DNA from: Citrobacter amalonaticus
GTDB taxonomy: Bacteria > Pseudomonadota > Gammaproteobacteria > Enterobacterales > Enterobacteriaceae
Direction: 5' to 3'
NCBI RefSeq assembly: GCF_018323885.1
Contig: NZ_AP024585.1
Span: 2,604,001-2,668,000 of the forward strand
DNA: 64,000 nucleotides
How positions within the stretch are numbered: position 1 is the stretch's first letter; every line of letters starts with the position of its first letter. Position numbers and translations under genes: made by a program. Shown in pieces: positions 17,645-30,685 of this stretch. The notes under the pieces were generated by a model, which saw nothing but the letters and a program-made list of their open reading frames with translations, ran no database searches and was not told the origin of the DNA.

Positions 17645-19078
17645 ATGGTAAACCTGGTGATAGTCTCTCACAGCGCCCGCCTCGGTGAGGGGGTGGGCGA
17701 ACTGGCGCAACAGATGTTAATGGGCGGCGACTGTAAAATCGCCGTTGCCGCCGGTATCGACGATCCGCAAAACCCCATCGGTACCGACCCTATCAAGGTG
17801 ATGGAGGCGATCGAGTCTGTTGCTGATACCGACCACGTGCTGGTGATGATGGACATCGGCAGTGCCCTGCTCAGTGCGGAAACGGCGCTGGATCTTCTCG
17901 ACCCGAGCATTGCCGGGAAAGTGCGGCTTTGCGCCGCGCCACTGGTTGAAGGGACGCTGGCGGCAACGGTGAGCGCCGCCGCGGGCGCGGATATCGAAAA
18001 GGTCATCGCCGATGCGACGAACGCCCTTGAAGCTAAGCGCGAGCAACTGGGTTTACCCTCTTCTGCTGATGAGCGCCGCATGACTCCGGTTTTTAGCACA
18101 CCGGACGCAGCGGCAAAATCAGTGTCCGTGGTGATCAAAAACCCTAACGGTTTGCACATTCGTCCGGCGTCCCGGCTTGTGGCAACGCTGTCAGCCTTTG
18201 ACGCGGATCTGCTGCTGGAAAAAAACGGCAAGTGCGTCACGCCGGATAGCCTTAATCAGATATCGCTGTTGCAGGTTCGCTGTAATGACACGATCCGTCT
18301 GCTGGCAAGCGGAGCGCAGGCGGATGACGCGCTCGCCGCATTTAGCCAACTGGCTGCGGAGAACTTCGGTGAATCGCTGGACGATGTCGAAATTACCGCA
18401 TCGTCGACGGAGAAGATTACGGGCAGCGCGTTCTGTTACACCCCAACGCTGCCGCCGGTTCGACAAGCCTCGGATCTCAGTCCCGTTGCAGAACAGGCGC
18501 GACTGCGTAACGCGCTGGATCTCACCCTGCTCGATCTGATGACGCTGCTCACCCGCATGGAAGAACACTGGCCTGGTGACCTGGCGGCCATTTTCTCTGG
18601 TCACCATATGTTGCTGGACGATCCAGAGCTGTTTGATACCGCCTGCGGGATCCTGCGTAGCGAACACTGTACGGCGGAATATGCCTGGCAGCAGGTGCTG
18701 AGCAGCCTCAGCATGCAGTATCGGCAACTGGATGATGCCTATCTGCAGGCGCGCTACATCGATATCGACGATCTCCTGCATCGCACGCTACGTCATTTGC
18801 TGCAAAGCCCGCTGACGTTGCCTGATTTCACCGCGCCTGCCATCCTGGTCGCCGACAATCTGTTTCCCTCAACGGTGCCGGAATTCGACCCGAACGTGGT
18901 GAAAGGCATTTGCCTGCGTGAAGGCAGTCCGCTCGCGCATGGCGCCTTGATCGCCCGCGAGATGGGCATCGCCTGGATATGCCAGCAGGGCGACGCACTT
19001 GACGATGTGCAGACGGGTGAGCGGTTGACCCTTGATGTGGCGCAAAATCGCGTCGTCAGGGAAAGGAAAACCCTGTAA
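17645..19078 (+). CDS. dhaM: dihydroxyacetone kinase phosphotransferase subunit DhaM
   Basis: A 477-residue three-domain protein that relays phosphate from the phosphotransferase system to DhaL. The EIIA-mannose-like domain has its active His at residue 9 (IVSHSARLGEG). The HPr-like domain begins near residue 158 with the active His at 171 (NPNGLHIRPAS). The C-terminal enzyme-I-like domain starts near residue 265 and holds a third His (GSPLAHGALIAREMG). Phosphate comes from enzyme I and HPr of the cell. Length agrees with the E. coli protein (about 472). It is the last gene of the operon; no strong terminator is visible before treA, about 100 bp on. Confidence 0.96.
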   Translation: MVNLVIVSHSARLGEGVGELAQQMLMGGDCKIAVAAGIDDPQNPIGTDPIKVMEAIESVADTDHVLVMMDIGSALLSAETALDLLDPSIAGKVRLCAAPLVEGTLAATVSAAAGADIEKVIADATNALEAKREQLGLPSSADERRMTPVFSTPDAAAKSVSVVIKNPNGLHIRPASRLVATLSAFDADLLLEKNGKCVTPDSLNQISLLQVRCNDTIRLLASGAQADDALAAFSQLAAENFGESLDDVEITASSTEKITGSAFCYTPTLPPVRQASDLSPVAEQARLRNALDLTLLDLMTLLTRMEEHWPGDLAAIFSGHHMLLDDPELFDTACGILRSEHCTAEYAWQQVLSSLSMQYRQLDDAYLQARYIDIDDLLHRTLRHLLQSPLTLPDFTAPAILVADNLFPSTVPEFDPNVVKGICLREGSPLAHGALIAREMGIAWICQQGDALDDVQTGERLTLDVAQNRVVRERKTL

Positions 19079-19180
19079 CGTCGCAAAAAAAGGAGGGTAA
19101 CAACGCGCCGGGGGCGATCCTGGACTACGATTTTCTCATGGTAGATACCGTTTTTCGGTACACACTAAGGAGATGAATCA

Positions 19181-20887
19181 ATGCATACCCCTGCTTTTTG
19201 CACGTCTGGTTCGCTGTCGTGGGTCATAAAATTAGCGGTTTCCGGCACCCTTCTGTCCTTCTCTTCACTGTCTGTGCACGCAGAAGAGATGCCGGTTACC
19301 CCGCCGCAACCGCCGGATATTTTGCTCGGCCCGCTGTTTAACGATGTGCAGAATGCCAGACTGTTCCCCGATCAAAAGACCTTTGCTGATGCCGTGCCAA
19401 ACAGCGATCCGCTGATGATCCTTGCGGATTACCGGATGCAAAAAAATCAATCCAGTTTCGATTTACGCCACTTTGTGAGCGTCAACTTCACGTTGCCAAA
19501 AGAGGGAGAAAAATATGTTCCGCCGGAAGGACAATCGCTGCGCGAACATATCGACGGGCTGTGGCCAGTATTAACACGCTCTACCGAAAGCGCGGGAAAA
19601 TGGGATTCGTTGCTGCCGCTGCCTGAACCTTACGTGGTACCCGGCGGGCGCTTCCGGGAAGTCTATTACTGGGACAGCTACTTCACCATGTTGGGACTTG
19701 CCGAAAGCGATCACTGGGACAAAATTGCCGATATGGTGGCGAACTTTGCCTGGGAGATTGATGCCTTCGGTCATATCCCCAATGGCAACCGCACCTACTA
19801 TCTGAGCCGTTCCCAGCCCCCCTTCTTCTCCCTGATGGTGGAACTGCTGGCGCAGCATGACGGCGACGATACGCTGACAAAATACCTGCCGCAACTGCAA
19901 AAAGAGTATCTCTACTGGATGGAAGGCGTCGAAACGCTGCAGGCAGGTCAACAGAACAAACGGGTGGTGAAACTGGATGATGGCACCATTTTGAACCGCT
20001 ACTGGGATGAGCGGGATACGCCACGACCGGAATCCTGGGTTGAGGATATCGCCACGGCAAAAAGCAATCCAAACCGTCCGGCCACCGACATTTATCGCGA
20101 TCTGCGCGCTGCGGCGGCATCCGGCTGGGATTTCAGTTCGCGCTGGATGGATAACCCACAGCAGCTCGGCACGCTGCGGACCACCAGCATCGTTCCGGTG
20201 GATCTTAACGCGCTGCTGTACAAGATGGAAAAAATCCTCGCGCGCGCCAGCAAAGCCGCGGGGGATGAAGCAAAAGCCAACCAGTACGATTCGCTGGCGA
20301 ACGCCAGACAGAAAGCGATTGAGCACTACCTGTGGAATGACAAAGAAGGCTGGTATGCGGATTACGATCTGAAGAGCAAGCAGGTGCGTAATCAACTGAC
20401 CGCTGCCGCCCTGTTCCCACTGTATGTCAACGCGGCCTCGAAAGATCGCGCCAGCAAAATGGCCGTGGCCACTCGCGCGCATCTGCTGCAGCCGGGCGGG
20501 CTTGCCACCACCTCGGTGAAAAGCGGACAGCAATGGGATGCGCCAAACGGCTGGGCGCCGTTGCAGTGGGTCGCCACCGAGGGCTTACAGAACTATGGAC
20601 AGAGTGAGGTGGCAATGGAGGTAAGCTGGCGTTTTCTGACCAACGTGCAGCACACCTACAATCGCGAGCAAAAGCTGGTGGAAAAATATGACGTCAGCAG
20701 CACCGGAACCGGCGGTGGCGGCGGTGAATATCCGTTACAGGATGGTTTTGGCTGGAGCAACGGCGTCACGCTGAAGATGCTCGACCTGATCTGTCCGAAG
20801 GAAAATCCATGCGACAACGTGCCGGAAAAACGTCCTGTGACTCGCCAGACCTCCACCGAACCGACACAAAAACAGGCAACGCCGTAA
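19181..20887 (+). CDS. treA: periplasmic trehalase TreA
   Basis: A 568-residue glycoside hydrolase family 37 enzyme that splits trehalose to two glucose molecules in the periplasm. A signal peptide covers about residues 1-35 ([13 protein letters not shown]). Both trehalase signatures are present: [15 protein letters not shown] near residue 150 and [13 protein letters not shown] near residue 450, as is the glycine-rich [17 protein letters not shown] near the end. TAAGGAG lies nine bases before the ATG. In E. coli treA also follows dhaKLM; there it is induced by high osmolarity and RpoS. Confidence 0.96.
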   Translation: MHTPAFCTSGSLSWVIKLAVSGTLLSFSSLSVHAEEMPVTPPQPPDILLGPLFNDVQNARLFPDQKTFADAVPNSDPLMILADYRMQKNQSSFDLRHFVSVNFTLPKEGEKYVPPEGQSLREHIDGLWPVLTRSTESAGKWDSLLPLPEPYVVPGGRFREVYYWDSYFTMLGLAESDHWDKIADMVANFAWEIDAFGHIPNGNRTYYLSRSQPPFFSLMVELLAQHDGDDTLTKYLPQLQKEYLYWMEGVETLQAGQQNKRVVKLDDGTILNRYWDERDTPRPESWVEDIATAKSNPNRPATDIYRDLRAAAASGWDFSSRWMDNPQQLGTLRTTSIVPVDLNALLYKMEKILARASKAAGDEAKANQYDSLANARQKAIEHYLWNDKEGWYADYDLKSKQVRNQLTAAALFPLYVNAASKDRASKMAVATRAHLLQPGGLATTSVKSGQQWDAPNGWAPLQWVATEGLQNYGQSEVAMEVSWRFLTNVQHTYNREQKLVEKYDVSSTGTGGGGGEYPLQDGFGWSNGVTLKMLDLICPKENPCDNVPEKRPVTRQTSTEPTQKQATP

Positions 20888-20901
20888 TAGCCAACGCCTG
20901 A

Positions 20902-20928
20902 CCGGCCTGGAAATACCAGGCCGGTTTT
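20902..20928 (+). terminator. terminator after treA
   Basis: Stem CCGGCCTGG / CCAGGCCGG (20902-20910 and 20916-20924) with loop AAATA and then TTTT. It separates treA from the convergent receptor gene. Confidence 0.9.
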
Positions 20929-20940
20929 CGCTTCACGCGA

Positions 20941-23052
20941 TCAGAAACGGTAGCTTGCCCCGACCTGAACGGTACGATCACGACCAATCCAGCAATTGGT
21001 GCTGTCGTAGCAACTGAAGGTTTCTTTGTTGGTGATATTCTGCGCGCTGGCTTTTAACGTCACGCCGCGCAATGAAGGCAGCGCCTCGCCTAACTGATAC
21101 GACACGGCGAGATCGTACTGCGTTGTGCCTCCGAGCTTACCGCTCTTGTTATCCGGCGCAATTTCCATCGGCCCGGTATAGCGCGCCCCTGCGCCCATTG
21201 TTAGCCCGCGCAGTACGGTCGCATCGAAGGTGTAATCGCCCCACAGATTAAACGCATTCTCCGGCACCTGTGTCGGGCGTTTGCCTTCGTATGTTTCGTC
21301 TTCAGTATTGATCGCATGAGTATAGGCGTAGTTGGCAATCAACGTGACGTTGTCACCTGGTCGGCTAATCACCGACAGTTCCGCGCCTTTTGATTCGATC
21401 TCCCCGGTCTGCCGATAATCCCAGGTTGGCGTGGCGGAAAGAACATTCTTCTGACGGATGTTAAACACGGATGCCGTCAGCGTAGTCGCGTAATCGGCCA
21501 GCAGGTATTTCACCCCGCCTTCCAGTTGTTTGCTGGTTGTCGGCTTCACCTCTTTTGACGTCAGCGTGCCCTGCGGTGAAATCGGTTTGAAGCCTTCGGA
21601 ATAACTGATAAACGGTGAAATACCGTTTTCAAAGGCATAAAGCGCGCCAAAACGTTTGGTCACCCGGTCCTGGGCGATCCAGGTTTTCTCATCATTTTGC
21701 AGCGCGTCGGTCGTCGTTGACCGATAGTCGTCGTAACGCAGACTGGCCAACAGATTTAAGCCGCCAAACGCCACCTGATCCTGCAAGTAGTAGCCATTTT
21801 GCTGATAAGAAAGGCGGTTTTTCTGTGCGGTGTACAACCCCAGATCGGCAGTATGCACCTGATGGAAATCCGGGTCGCGCATGTCGATTCCCGGCGTGGC
21901 GCTGGCGTAACGGTAGAAGTAATGGCTGTCGAGTTTCTGATAATCAAAACCGGCCAGAATATGGTGCTGCCAGTCGCCCAGCGTGACCGTTTTCGTTACC
22001 TGGCTGTCAATGTTGAAACTTTTCAGATCTTCATCGGTGGTATAGGCAAAGCGGTTCAGCATCCAGACCGGGTTTGTGCCATTGCCGGTTGAATAGACGC
22101 TGCGCTGGTGCGTATCAACATCAAAATAGCGCGCCCGCTGACTGAATCCCCAACCGCTGTCAAATTCATGTTCGAAATGATAACCCACCATCCACTGACG
22201 CTGCTTAAAGCCACTCCACTCATCACCGGCGTAATCACGGCGATCGGCATACCCCGAGCGCAAATAGGCAATGGGTAACGGGTTTGACGGCGACAACGAC
22301 GGTGTATTTTGCACCAGCGCATCCAGCGTCAGGCGCGTTTTGCTGTCTGGTTGCCAGGTGACGGAGGGCGCCAACAGATAGTCTTCATAACGGGTGGTGC
22401 GCGGTTGATCGTCGCCCTCCGTCGCCTTGCCCAGCAGACGGTAATTCCAGTCGCTGTCGCTGATTTTGCCGGTGGAATCCAGATAGCCTTCTTTCAGATT
22501 TCGTGTACCGGTATTAAAGCCGATCTCCGTTTTTTGTTCAGCCTGCGGTTTTTTGCCCTGAATATTCACCAGTCCTCCTGGCGAACCGCTGCCATACAGC
22601 ACAGAGGCGGGCCCTTTCAGAATATCGACGCTTTCCACCAGCAGCGGGTCGATACGTGCTTTGGTGTTGCCAGTGACGTTGTACGGCAACTGCAGGCCGT
22701 TGTAGTACTCCTGATCGACAGAGAAACCGCGAATCTTGTACTCGCTCAGGTAGGAGGTATTGCCGCGCATTTCTGTCGACACCCCCGGCGCATAGCGCAG
22801 GATCTCGTTGACGGAATTCGCATGACGTAACGCGATCTCGTGATTATCGATGGTATTAATCACCTGCGGCGTTTTACTTTCCGGGACAGCAGATTTGGTG
22901 GCGCTGTTAGTCCAGGCAGGCAGCAGGCTCTCCTGACCTGTCGCTGAAACGACAATAGTCGATTCGTTGGTGTCCGCCGCATATGACAATGTGGTCAGAG
23001 CCAGTGAGATACAGCCAGAAAGCGCGCAAAGTCGAAAACAAGAAGTTGTCAT
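20941..23052 (-). CDS. foxA: TonB-dependent ferrisiderophore receptor, FoxA-like
   Basis: A 703-residue outer-membrane receptor: a signal peptide (about residues 1-26), a TonB box region near ESTIVVSA, a plug domain (TPQVINTIDNHEI to GSPGGLVNIQGKKP) and a 22-strand barrel ending in VGASYRF with the terminal Phe typical of such barrels. Sequence and length fit the ferrioxamine receptor FoxA of Salmonella and Yersinia; another hydroxamate siderophore is possible. The start MTTSCF at 23052 leaves a proper signal peptide, and two Fur boxes stand just upstream. E. coli has the small gene ycgY here between treA and ymgE, so the receptor is a local replacement or insertion. Confidence 0.8.
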   Translation of the reverse strand: MTTSCFRLCALSGCISLALTTLSYAADTNESTIVVSATGQESLLPAWTNSATKSAVPESKTPQVINTIDNHEIALRHANSVNEILRYAPGVSTEMRGNTSYLSEYKIRGFSVDQEYYNGLQLPYNVTGNTKARIDPLLVESVDILKGPASVLYGSGSPGGLVNIQGKKPQAEQKTEIGFNTGTRNLKEGYLDSTGKISDSDWNYRLLGKATEGDDQPRTTRYEDYLLAPSVTWQPDSKTRLTLDALVQNTPSLSPSNPLPIAYLRSGYADRRDYAGDEWSGFKQRQWMVGYHFEHEFDSGWGFSQRARYFDVDTHQRSVYSTGNGTNPVWMLNRFAYTTDEDLKSFNIDSQVTKTVTLGDWQHHILAGFDYQKLDSHYFYRYASATPGIDMRDPDFHQVHTADLGLYTAQKNRLSYQQNGYYLQDQVAFGGLNLLASLRYDDYRSTTTDALQNDEKTWIAQDRVTKRFGALYAFENGISPFISYSEGFKPISPQGTLTSKEVKPTTSKQLEGGVKYLLADYATTLTASVFNIRQKNVLSATPTWDYRQTGEIESKGAELSVISRPGDNVTLIANYAYTHAINTEDETYEGKRPTQVPENAFNLWGDYTFDATVLRGLTMGAGARYTGPMEIAPDNKSGKLGGTTQYDLAVSYQLGEALPSLRGVTLKASAQNITNKETFSCYDSTNCWIGRDRTVQVGASYRF

Positions 23053-23054
23053 AG

Positions 23055-23097
23055 TGAGAATAATTATCAGTTTAAATTGGAATGCCAATTATTCTCA
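23055..23097. promoter_or_regulatory. two Fur boxes upstream of the siderophore receptor
   Basis: TGAGAATAATTATCA at 23055-23069 matches the 7-1-7 Fur motif TGATAATnATTATCA with one change. TGCCAATTATTCTCA at 23083-23097 is a weaker second site. The first lies two bases before the start codon, so Fur would block both transcription and initiation when iron is plentiful. Confidence 0.85.
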
Positions 23098-23141
23098 TTT
23101 CAAAGGGTAAATCAAGAGAGGAATTGAAGGGGAATACCATT

Positions 23142-23167
23142 AAAAACACGGCTCCCGCAGGAGCCGT
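23142..23167 (-). terminator. terminator after ymgE
   Basis: Stem ACGGCTCC / GGAGCCGT (23148-23155 and 23160-23167). Read on the minus strand it is followed by GTTTTTA. Confidence 0.85.
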
Positions 23168-23174
23168 ATTGTTA

Positions 23175-23429
23175 TTAATCGCGGCGTACGAGCCGGTATA
23201 CCACCAGCACCACAATGGCGCCCACCACAGCGACCAGGAAACTGTGAAGGTTAAAACCACTGATCGTGCCGCCAATACCAAACATGGTCGCCAGCCATCC
23301 GCCCACTACAGCACCGACGATGCCGAGTATACAGGTCAGGATGAATCCGCCGCCGTCACGTCCCGGCATGATCAATTTGGCGATAACACCGGCAATCAAA
23401 CCAAATACAATCCAGGCAATAATTCCCAT
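23175..23429 (-). CDS. ymgE: GlsB/YeaQ/YmgE-family membrane protein YmgE
   Basis: An 84-residue inner-membrane protein with three hydrophobic segments and the family motif GLIAGVIAKLIMPG at residues 10-23, followed by the Gly-rich ILGIVGAVVGGWLA. It is nearly identical to E. coli YmgE. The family is called transglycosylase-associated, but no enzymatic role is proven; members are general-stress genes. The start ATG at 23429 is preceded by GAGGG. Confidence 0.93.
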   Translation of the reverse strand: MGIIAWIVFGLIAGVIAKLIMPGRDGGGFILTCILGIVGAVVGGWLATMFGIGGTISGFNLHSFLVAVVGAIVVLVVYRLVRRD

Positions 23430-23632
23430 GTTCAGACCCTCTTTTCAGGGAAACCACACGCAACCGTTTCTTGCGCTTGTCCGTTAAGTATAGGCAACCC
23501 CTTGATCCCCGTTGTTTCTGCGAGGCTGAATTATTTGTCTTTGGTAAAAAAAATCACGCGTTTGTATTAAGTTCTCCTGCGTCTTGCCGATAACCGTTCG
23601 ATAGACTGTCAGGCAGCCAGGAGGCATTCCGC

Positions 23633-24367
23633 GTGAGTCATTACAATGAGCAGTTCCTGAAGCAAAATCCGTTGGCGGTGTTGGGGGTTCTTCGCGACTT
23701 AAACAGCAACCAGGTGCCTTTGCGCGTCTCCTGGTCCGGCGGACAATTCATCAGCAAGATCCTTGACGTCTCGGCCGAAAGACTGGTGATGGATTTTGGC
23801 AGTCAGCAAAAAGAAAATCTCGCCGTGCAAAAAGCGCGCAATATTACCTTTACCGCCGAAACCCAGGGCGCGAAGGTCGAGTTTACTCTTGAGCAGTTGC
23901 AGAGCGGTGAGTATCAGCAGCTTCCCGCCTTTATCACCCCGCTCCCTCCGGCGCTGTGGTTTGTGCAACGACGGGAATACTTCCGCATCTGCGCGCCGCT
24001 CCATCCTCCCTACGGTTGTACGGCACAGATGCCGGATAACAGCACCCTACGTTTTCGTCTATACGATCTTTCCCTCGGCGGAATGGGTGCTCTGCTGGAA
24101 GGCCCGAAACCGTCAGGTCTCACCGAAGGGATGCGTTTTTCGCAGGTGGCATTGGATATGGGGGAATGGGGGATGTTTCACTTTGACGCACAGCTGATTT
24201 CCGTCACCGAACGCAAAGTGATTGACGGCAAAAACGAGACCATTTCCACTCCCCGCCTGAGCTTTCGTTTTCTCAACGTCGGCCCGGCGGTGGAGCGGGA
24301 ACTTCAGCGGATTATCTTTTCCCTTGAGCGCGAAGCGCGCGAAAAATCAAATAAAGTCCGCGACTAA
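23633..24367 (+). CDS. ycgR: flagellar brake protein YcgR (c-di-GMP receptor)
   Basis: A 244-residue protein with an N-terminal YcgR domain and a C-terminal PilZ domain. The PilZ c-di-GMP motifs are visible: RREYFR near residue 113 and DLSLGGMG near residue 147. With c-di-GMP bound, YcgR contacts the flagellar motor and slows swimming. The start is GTG at 23633 with CCAGGAGG about ten bases upstream; the length equals E. coli YcgR. It abuts the convergent emtA with no gap between the two stop codons. In E. coli it belongs to the FliA-dependent motility regulon. Confidence 0.95.
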   Translation: MSHYNEQFLKQNPLAVLGVLRDLNSNQVPLRVSWSGGQFISKILDVSAERLVMDFGSQQKENLAVQKARNITFTAETQGAKVEFTLEQLQSGEYQQLPAFITPLPPALWFVQRREYFRICAPLHPPYGCTAQMPDNSTLRFRLYDLSLGGMGALLEGPKPSGLTEGMRFSQVALDMGEWGMFHFDAQLISVTERKVIDGKNETISTPRLSFRFLNVGPAVERELQRIIFSLEREAREKSNKVRD

Positions 24368-25009
<642 letters not shown>

Positions 25010-25117
25010 TTACTAAAACCACCGTTATAAACCGGATAAGCAAAGCACCCTCCGGCAAAACGTTCTACTATAAGCGGCATGATATACATTTGGTTTCTGT
25101 TGTAGCAAGGAATTGCC

Positions 25118-26032
25118 ATGTCCCGGTTTCACTTAATTGCCCCCTCGGGCTACTGCATCAATCAGCACGCGGCTTTACTTGGTATCCAGCGCCTTAAAGA
25201 GGCCGGGCATCAGGTCGATAATACGGCGGTGGTCAGTCGTCGCCATCAACGCTTTGCGGGTACGGATTCGGAGCGTCTGGCGGACGTGAACGACCTTGTG
25301 CATCTCACCGCGCCGGACACCATCGTCATGCCGGTGCGCGGTGGCTATGGAGCGAGCCGTCTACTGCAACACATCGTCTGGCAGGCCCTTGCCGCCCGAC
25401 AACAGCGGGATCCGCTGCTTATTTGCGGACACAGTGATTTTACGGCGATCCAGTGCGGTCTGCTGGCGCTGGGCAATGTCATCACTTTCAGTGGTCCAAT
25501 GCTGGCGGCGAACGTTGGCGCGCCGGAGCTGAATACCTTTACGCAAACCCATTTCTGGCAGGCATTACGTCACGCGCAGTACACGGTGGAATGGCAAGGC
25601 GACGGTCCGGCCTGTCACACGCAAGGAACGCTGTGGGGCGGTAATCTGGCGATGCTGATTTCGCTCATCGGTACCCCGTGGATGCCCAAAATAGAAAACG
25701 GCATTCTGGTACTGGAAGACATTAACGAGCACCCTTTTCGCGTTGAGCGCATGTTATTGCAGTTGGTTGACGCCGGTATATTGAACCGGCAGAGCGCCAT
25801 TGTGCTGGGCAGTTTCAGCGGTAGCACCCCGAATGAGTATGATGCCGGTTACGATCTTAACACCGTGTATGCGTTTTTACGTGAACGCCTCTCTATTCCC
25901 CTGATAACCGGACTCGATTTTGGTCATGAGCCGCGAACCGTTACGCTGGCGTTGGGCGCGCATGCCGTATTGCAAAACAGTCAAAACGGTACACAACTGA
26001 CGATCTCGGGTCATCCCTTTCTGAAATCATAA
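25118..26032 (+). CDS. ldcA: murein tetrapeptide L,D-carboxypeptidase LdcA
   Basis: A 304-residue serine peptidase of family S66. It removes the terminal D-Ala from cytoplasmic murein tetrapeptides during cell-wall recycling. The nucleophile is Ser106 in ICGHSDFTAI. The catalytic Glu and His are expected in the C-terminal half, with LEDINEHPFRVERML and TGLDFGHEPRT as the conserved blocks. AGCAAGGAA precedes the ATG. In E. coli loss of this enzyme causes lysis in stationary phase. It is divergent from emtA, another murein enzyme. Confidence 0.95.
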   Translation: MSRFHLIAPSGYCINQHAALLGIQRLKEAGHQVDNTAVVSRRHQRFAGTDSERLADVNDLVHLTAPDTIVMPVRGGYGASRLLQHIVWQALAARQQRDPLLICGHSDFTAIQCGLLALGNVITFSGPMLAANVGAPELNTFTQTHFWQALRHAQYTVEWQGDGPACHTQGTLWGGNLAMLISLIGTPWMPKIENGILVLEDINEHPFRVERMLLQLVDAGILNRQSAIVLGSFSGSTPNEYDAGYDLNTVYAFLRERLSIPLITGLDFGHEPRTVTLALGAHAVLQNSQNGTQLTISGHPFLKS

Positions 26033-26037
26033 AAAAA

Positions 26038-26076
26038 AACGGCTGCAGGACTAAGTAACGCCCGGATGTAGCCGTT
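26038..26076 (+). terminator. possible weak terminator between ldcA and cvrA
   Basis: AACGGCT (26038-26044) pairs with AGCCGTT (26070-26076) across a long loop, after a nine-A run that follows the ldcA stop. No T-run follows, so termination is doubtful on the plus strand. Confidence 0.35.
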
Positions 26077-26111
26077 AATATGATAATGTCAATGCACCAA
26101 AAAATTCCTGA

Positions 26112-27866
<1,755 letters not shown>

Positions 27867-27872
27867 TGACTC

Positions 27873-27962
27873 TGCCGGAAGGCGCTGCGCTTATCTGGCC
27901 TACTGAGACGCCGCGTAGCGTGTGCTGTAGGCCGGATCAGGCGCATCGCGCCGGCATCCGGC
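27873..27962. repeat. paired REP elements (BIME)
   Basis: Two inverted REP-like palindromes: GCCGGAAGGCGCTGCGCTTA onward at 27873-27903, and the mirror unit at 27928-27962 containing GTAGGCCGGATCAGGCGCAT. Such pairs lie in 3' untranslated regions and can bind gyrase or IHF and protect mRNA ends. Here the pair separates the convergent cvrA and dadX. Confidence 0.85.
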
Positions 27963-27975
27963 AATACCAGAAAAG

Positions 27976-29046
27976 TTACACCGTCACAACAGGAACGCGC
28001 AACGCCAGCGAACACATCAGCTCATAACCCACCGTTCCAGCTGATTGCGCCACGTCGTCAATTTTGATCTCTTTGCCCCACAGCTCCACCGGCGTTCCGA
28101 TGCCCGCCTGCGGGCATGGCGTCAAATCCACCGCCAACATATCCATTGACACTGTCCCCACCGTCGTGGTCCGGACACCGTCCACCAGCACCGGCGTGCC
28201 GCTAGGCGCATGGCGCGGATAGCCATCCGCATAGCCAGCCGCCACGATGCCAATGCGTTGCTCGCCTCTGGCGGTATAACGTCCGCCATAGCCGACGCGG
28301 TCTCCCGCTTTTAGTGTCTGTACACCAATGATTTCGCTGCTTAGCGTCATCACTGGCTTCAGTCCGGTATTGGCGATATCGCGCCACTGGCCTGACGGCG
28401 AAGCGCCATAGAGAATAATGCCCGGGCGTACCCAGTCAAAATGTGCATCAGGATGCCACAGCGTGGCCGCGGAGTTTGACAGCGAACGCCGGCAATCCAG
28501 CCCTTCCGCAGCCTGCTCGATGCGCGCCATTGCATTGTGGATCCCGTCAGGGTGCTCAGCGTCGGAAAAATGCGACATCAGCGTCATTTCACCGACGTTC
28601 GGCATCGCGCGCAGTTGCTGCCAGACGGTTTGCAGCCGTTCCGGCTGGAATCCCAGGCGGTTCATGCCGCTGTTAACCTTCACATAGACATCCAGCGGCG
28701 CCTTAAGCTTCGCATTCTGGATCGCTTTGAGCTGCCAGTTGCTGTGCACGCAGGTGGTCAGACGCCAGGTGTCATACCGTTCCAGATCTTCAGCGTGGAA
28801 AAAACCTTCCAGCATCAGGATCGGCCCTTTCCAGCCGCGCTCACGCAGGGTGACCGCCTCTTCCAGATTCAACAGGGCAAAACCGTCGGTGTTGCCCAGC
28901 GCACTCCAGATACGTTCTATGCCGTGTCCATAAGCATTGGCTTTCACCACTGACCAGACGCGGGCGTCCGGTGCGGCCTGACGCACAATGCTCAGGTTTT
29001 GTTTCATCGCCTGCAGGTCAAGGCTGGCCAGTATAGGGCGGGTCAT
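27976..29046 (-). CDS. dadX: catabolic alanine racemase DadX
   Basis: A 356-residue PLP enzyme that interconverts L- and D-alanine for catabolism. The PLP Lys is residue 35 in VVKANAYGHG. The second catalytic base, a Tyr, lies in GDRVGYGGRYTA near residue 255. It is in the cytoplasm as a dimer. It follows dadA by 12 bp, and the pair forms the alanine-inducible, Lrp-controlled dad operon known from E. coli. Confidence 0.95.
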   Translation of the reverse strand: MTRPILASLDLQAMKQNLSIVRQAAPDARVWSVVKANAYGHGIERIWSALGNTDGFALLNLEEAVTLRERGWKGPILMLEGFFHAEDLERYDTWRLTTCVHSNWQLKAIQNAKLKAPLDVYVKVNSGMNRLGFQPERLQTVWQQLRAMPNVGEMTLMSHFSDAEHPDGIHNAMARIEQAAEGLDCRRSLSNSAATLWHPDAHFDWVRPGIILYGASPSGQWRDIANTGLKPVMTLSSEIIGVQTLKAGDRVGYGGRYTARGEQRIGIVAAGYADGYPRHAPSGTPVLVDGVRTTTVGTVSMDMLAVDLTPCPQAGIGTPVELWGKEIKIDDVAQSAGTVGYELMCSLALRVPVVTV

Positions 29047-29058
29047 CTCTCGTCCTTC

Positions 29059-30685
<1,627 letters not shown>

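Noticed and set aside
19571-20533. 320-codon reverse frame inside treA
   Set aside because: Antisense shadow of the conserved trehalase gene; low-complexity Arg/Gly/His composition.
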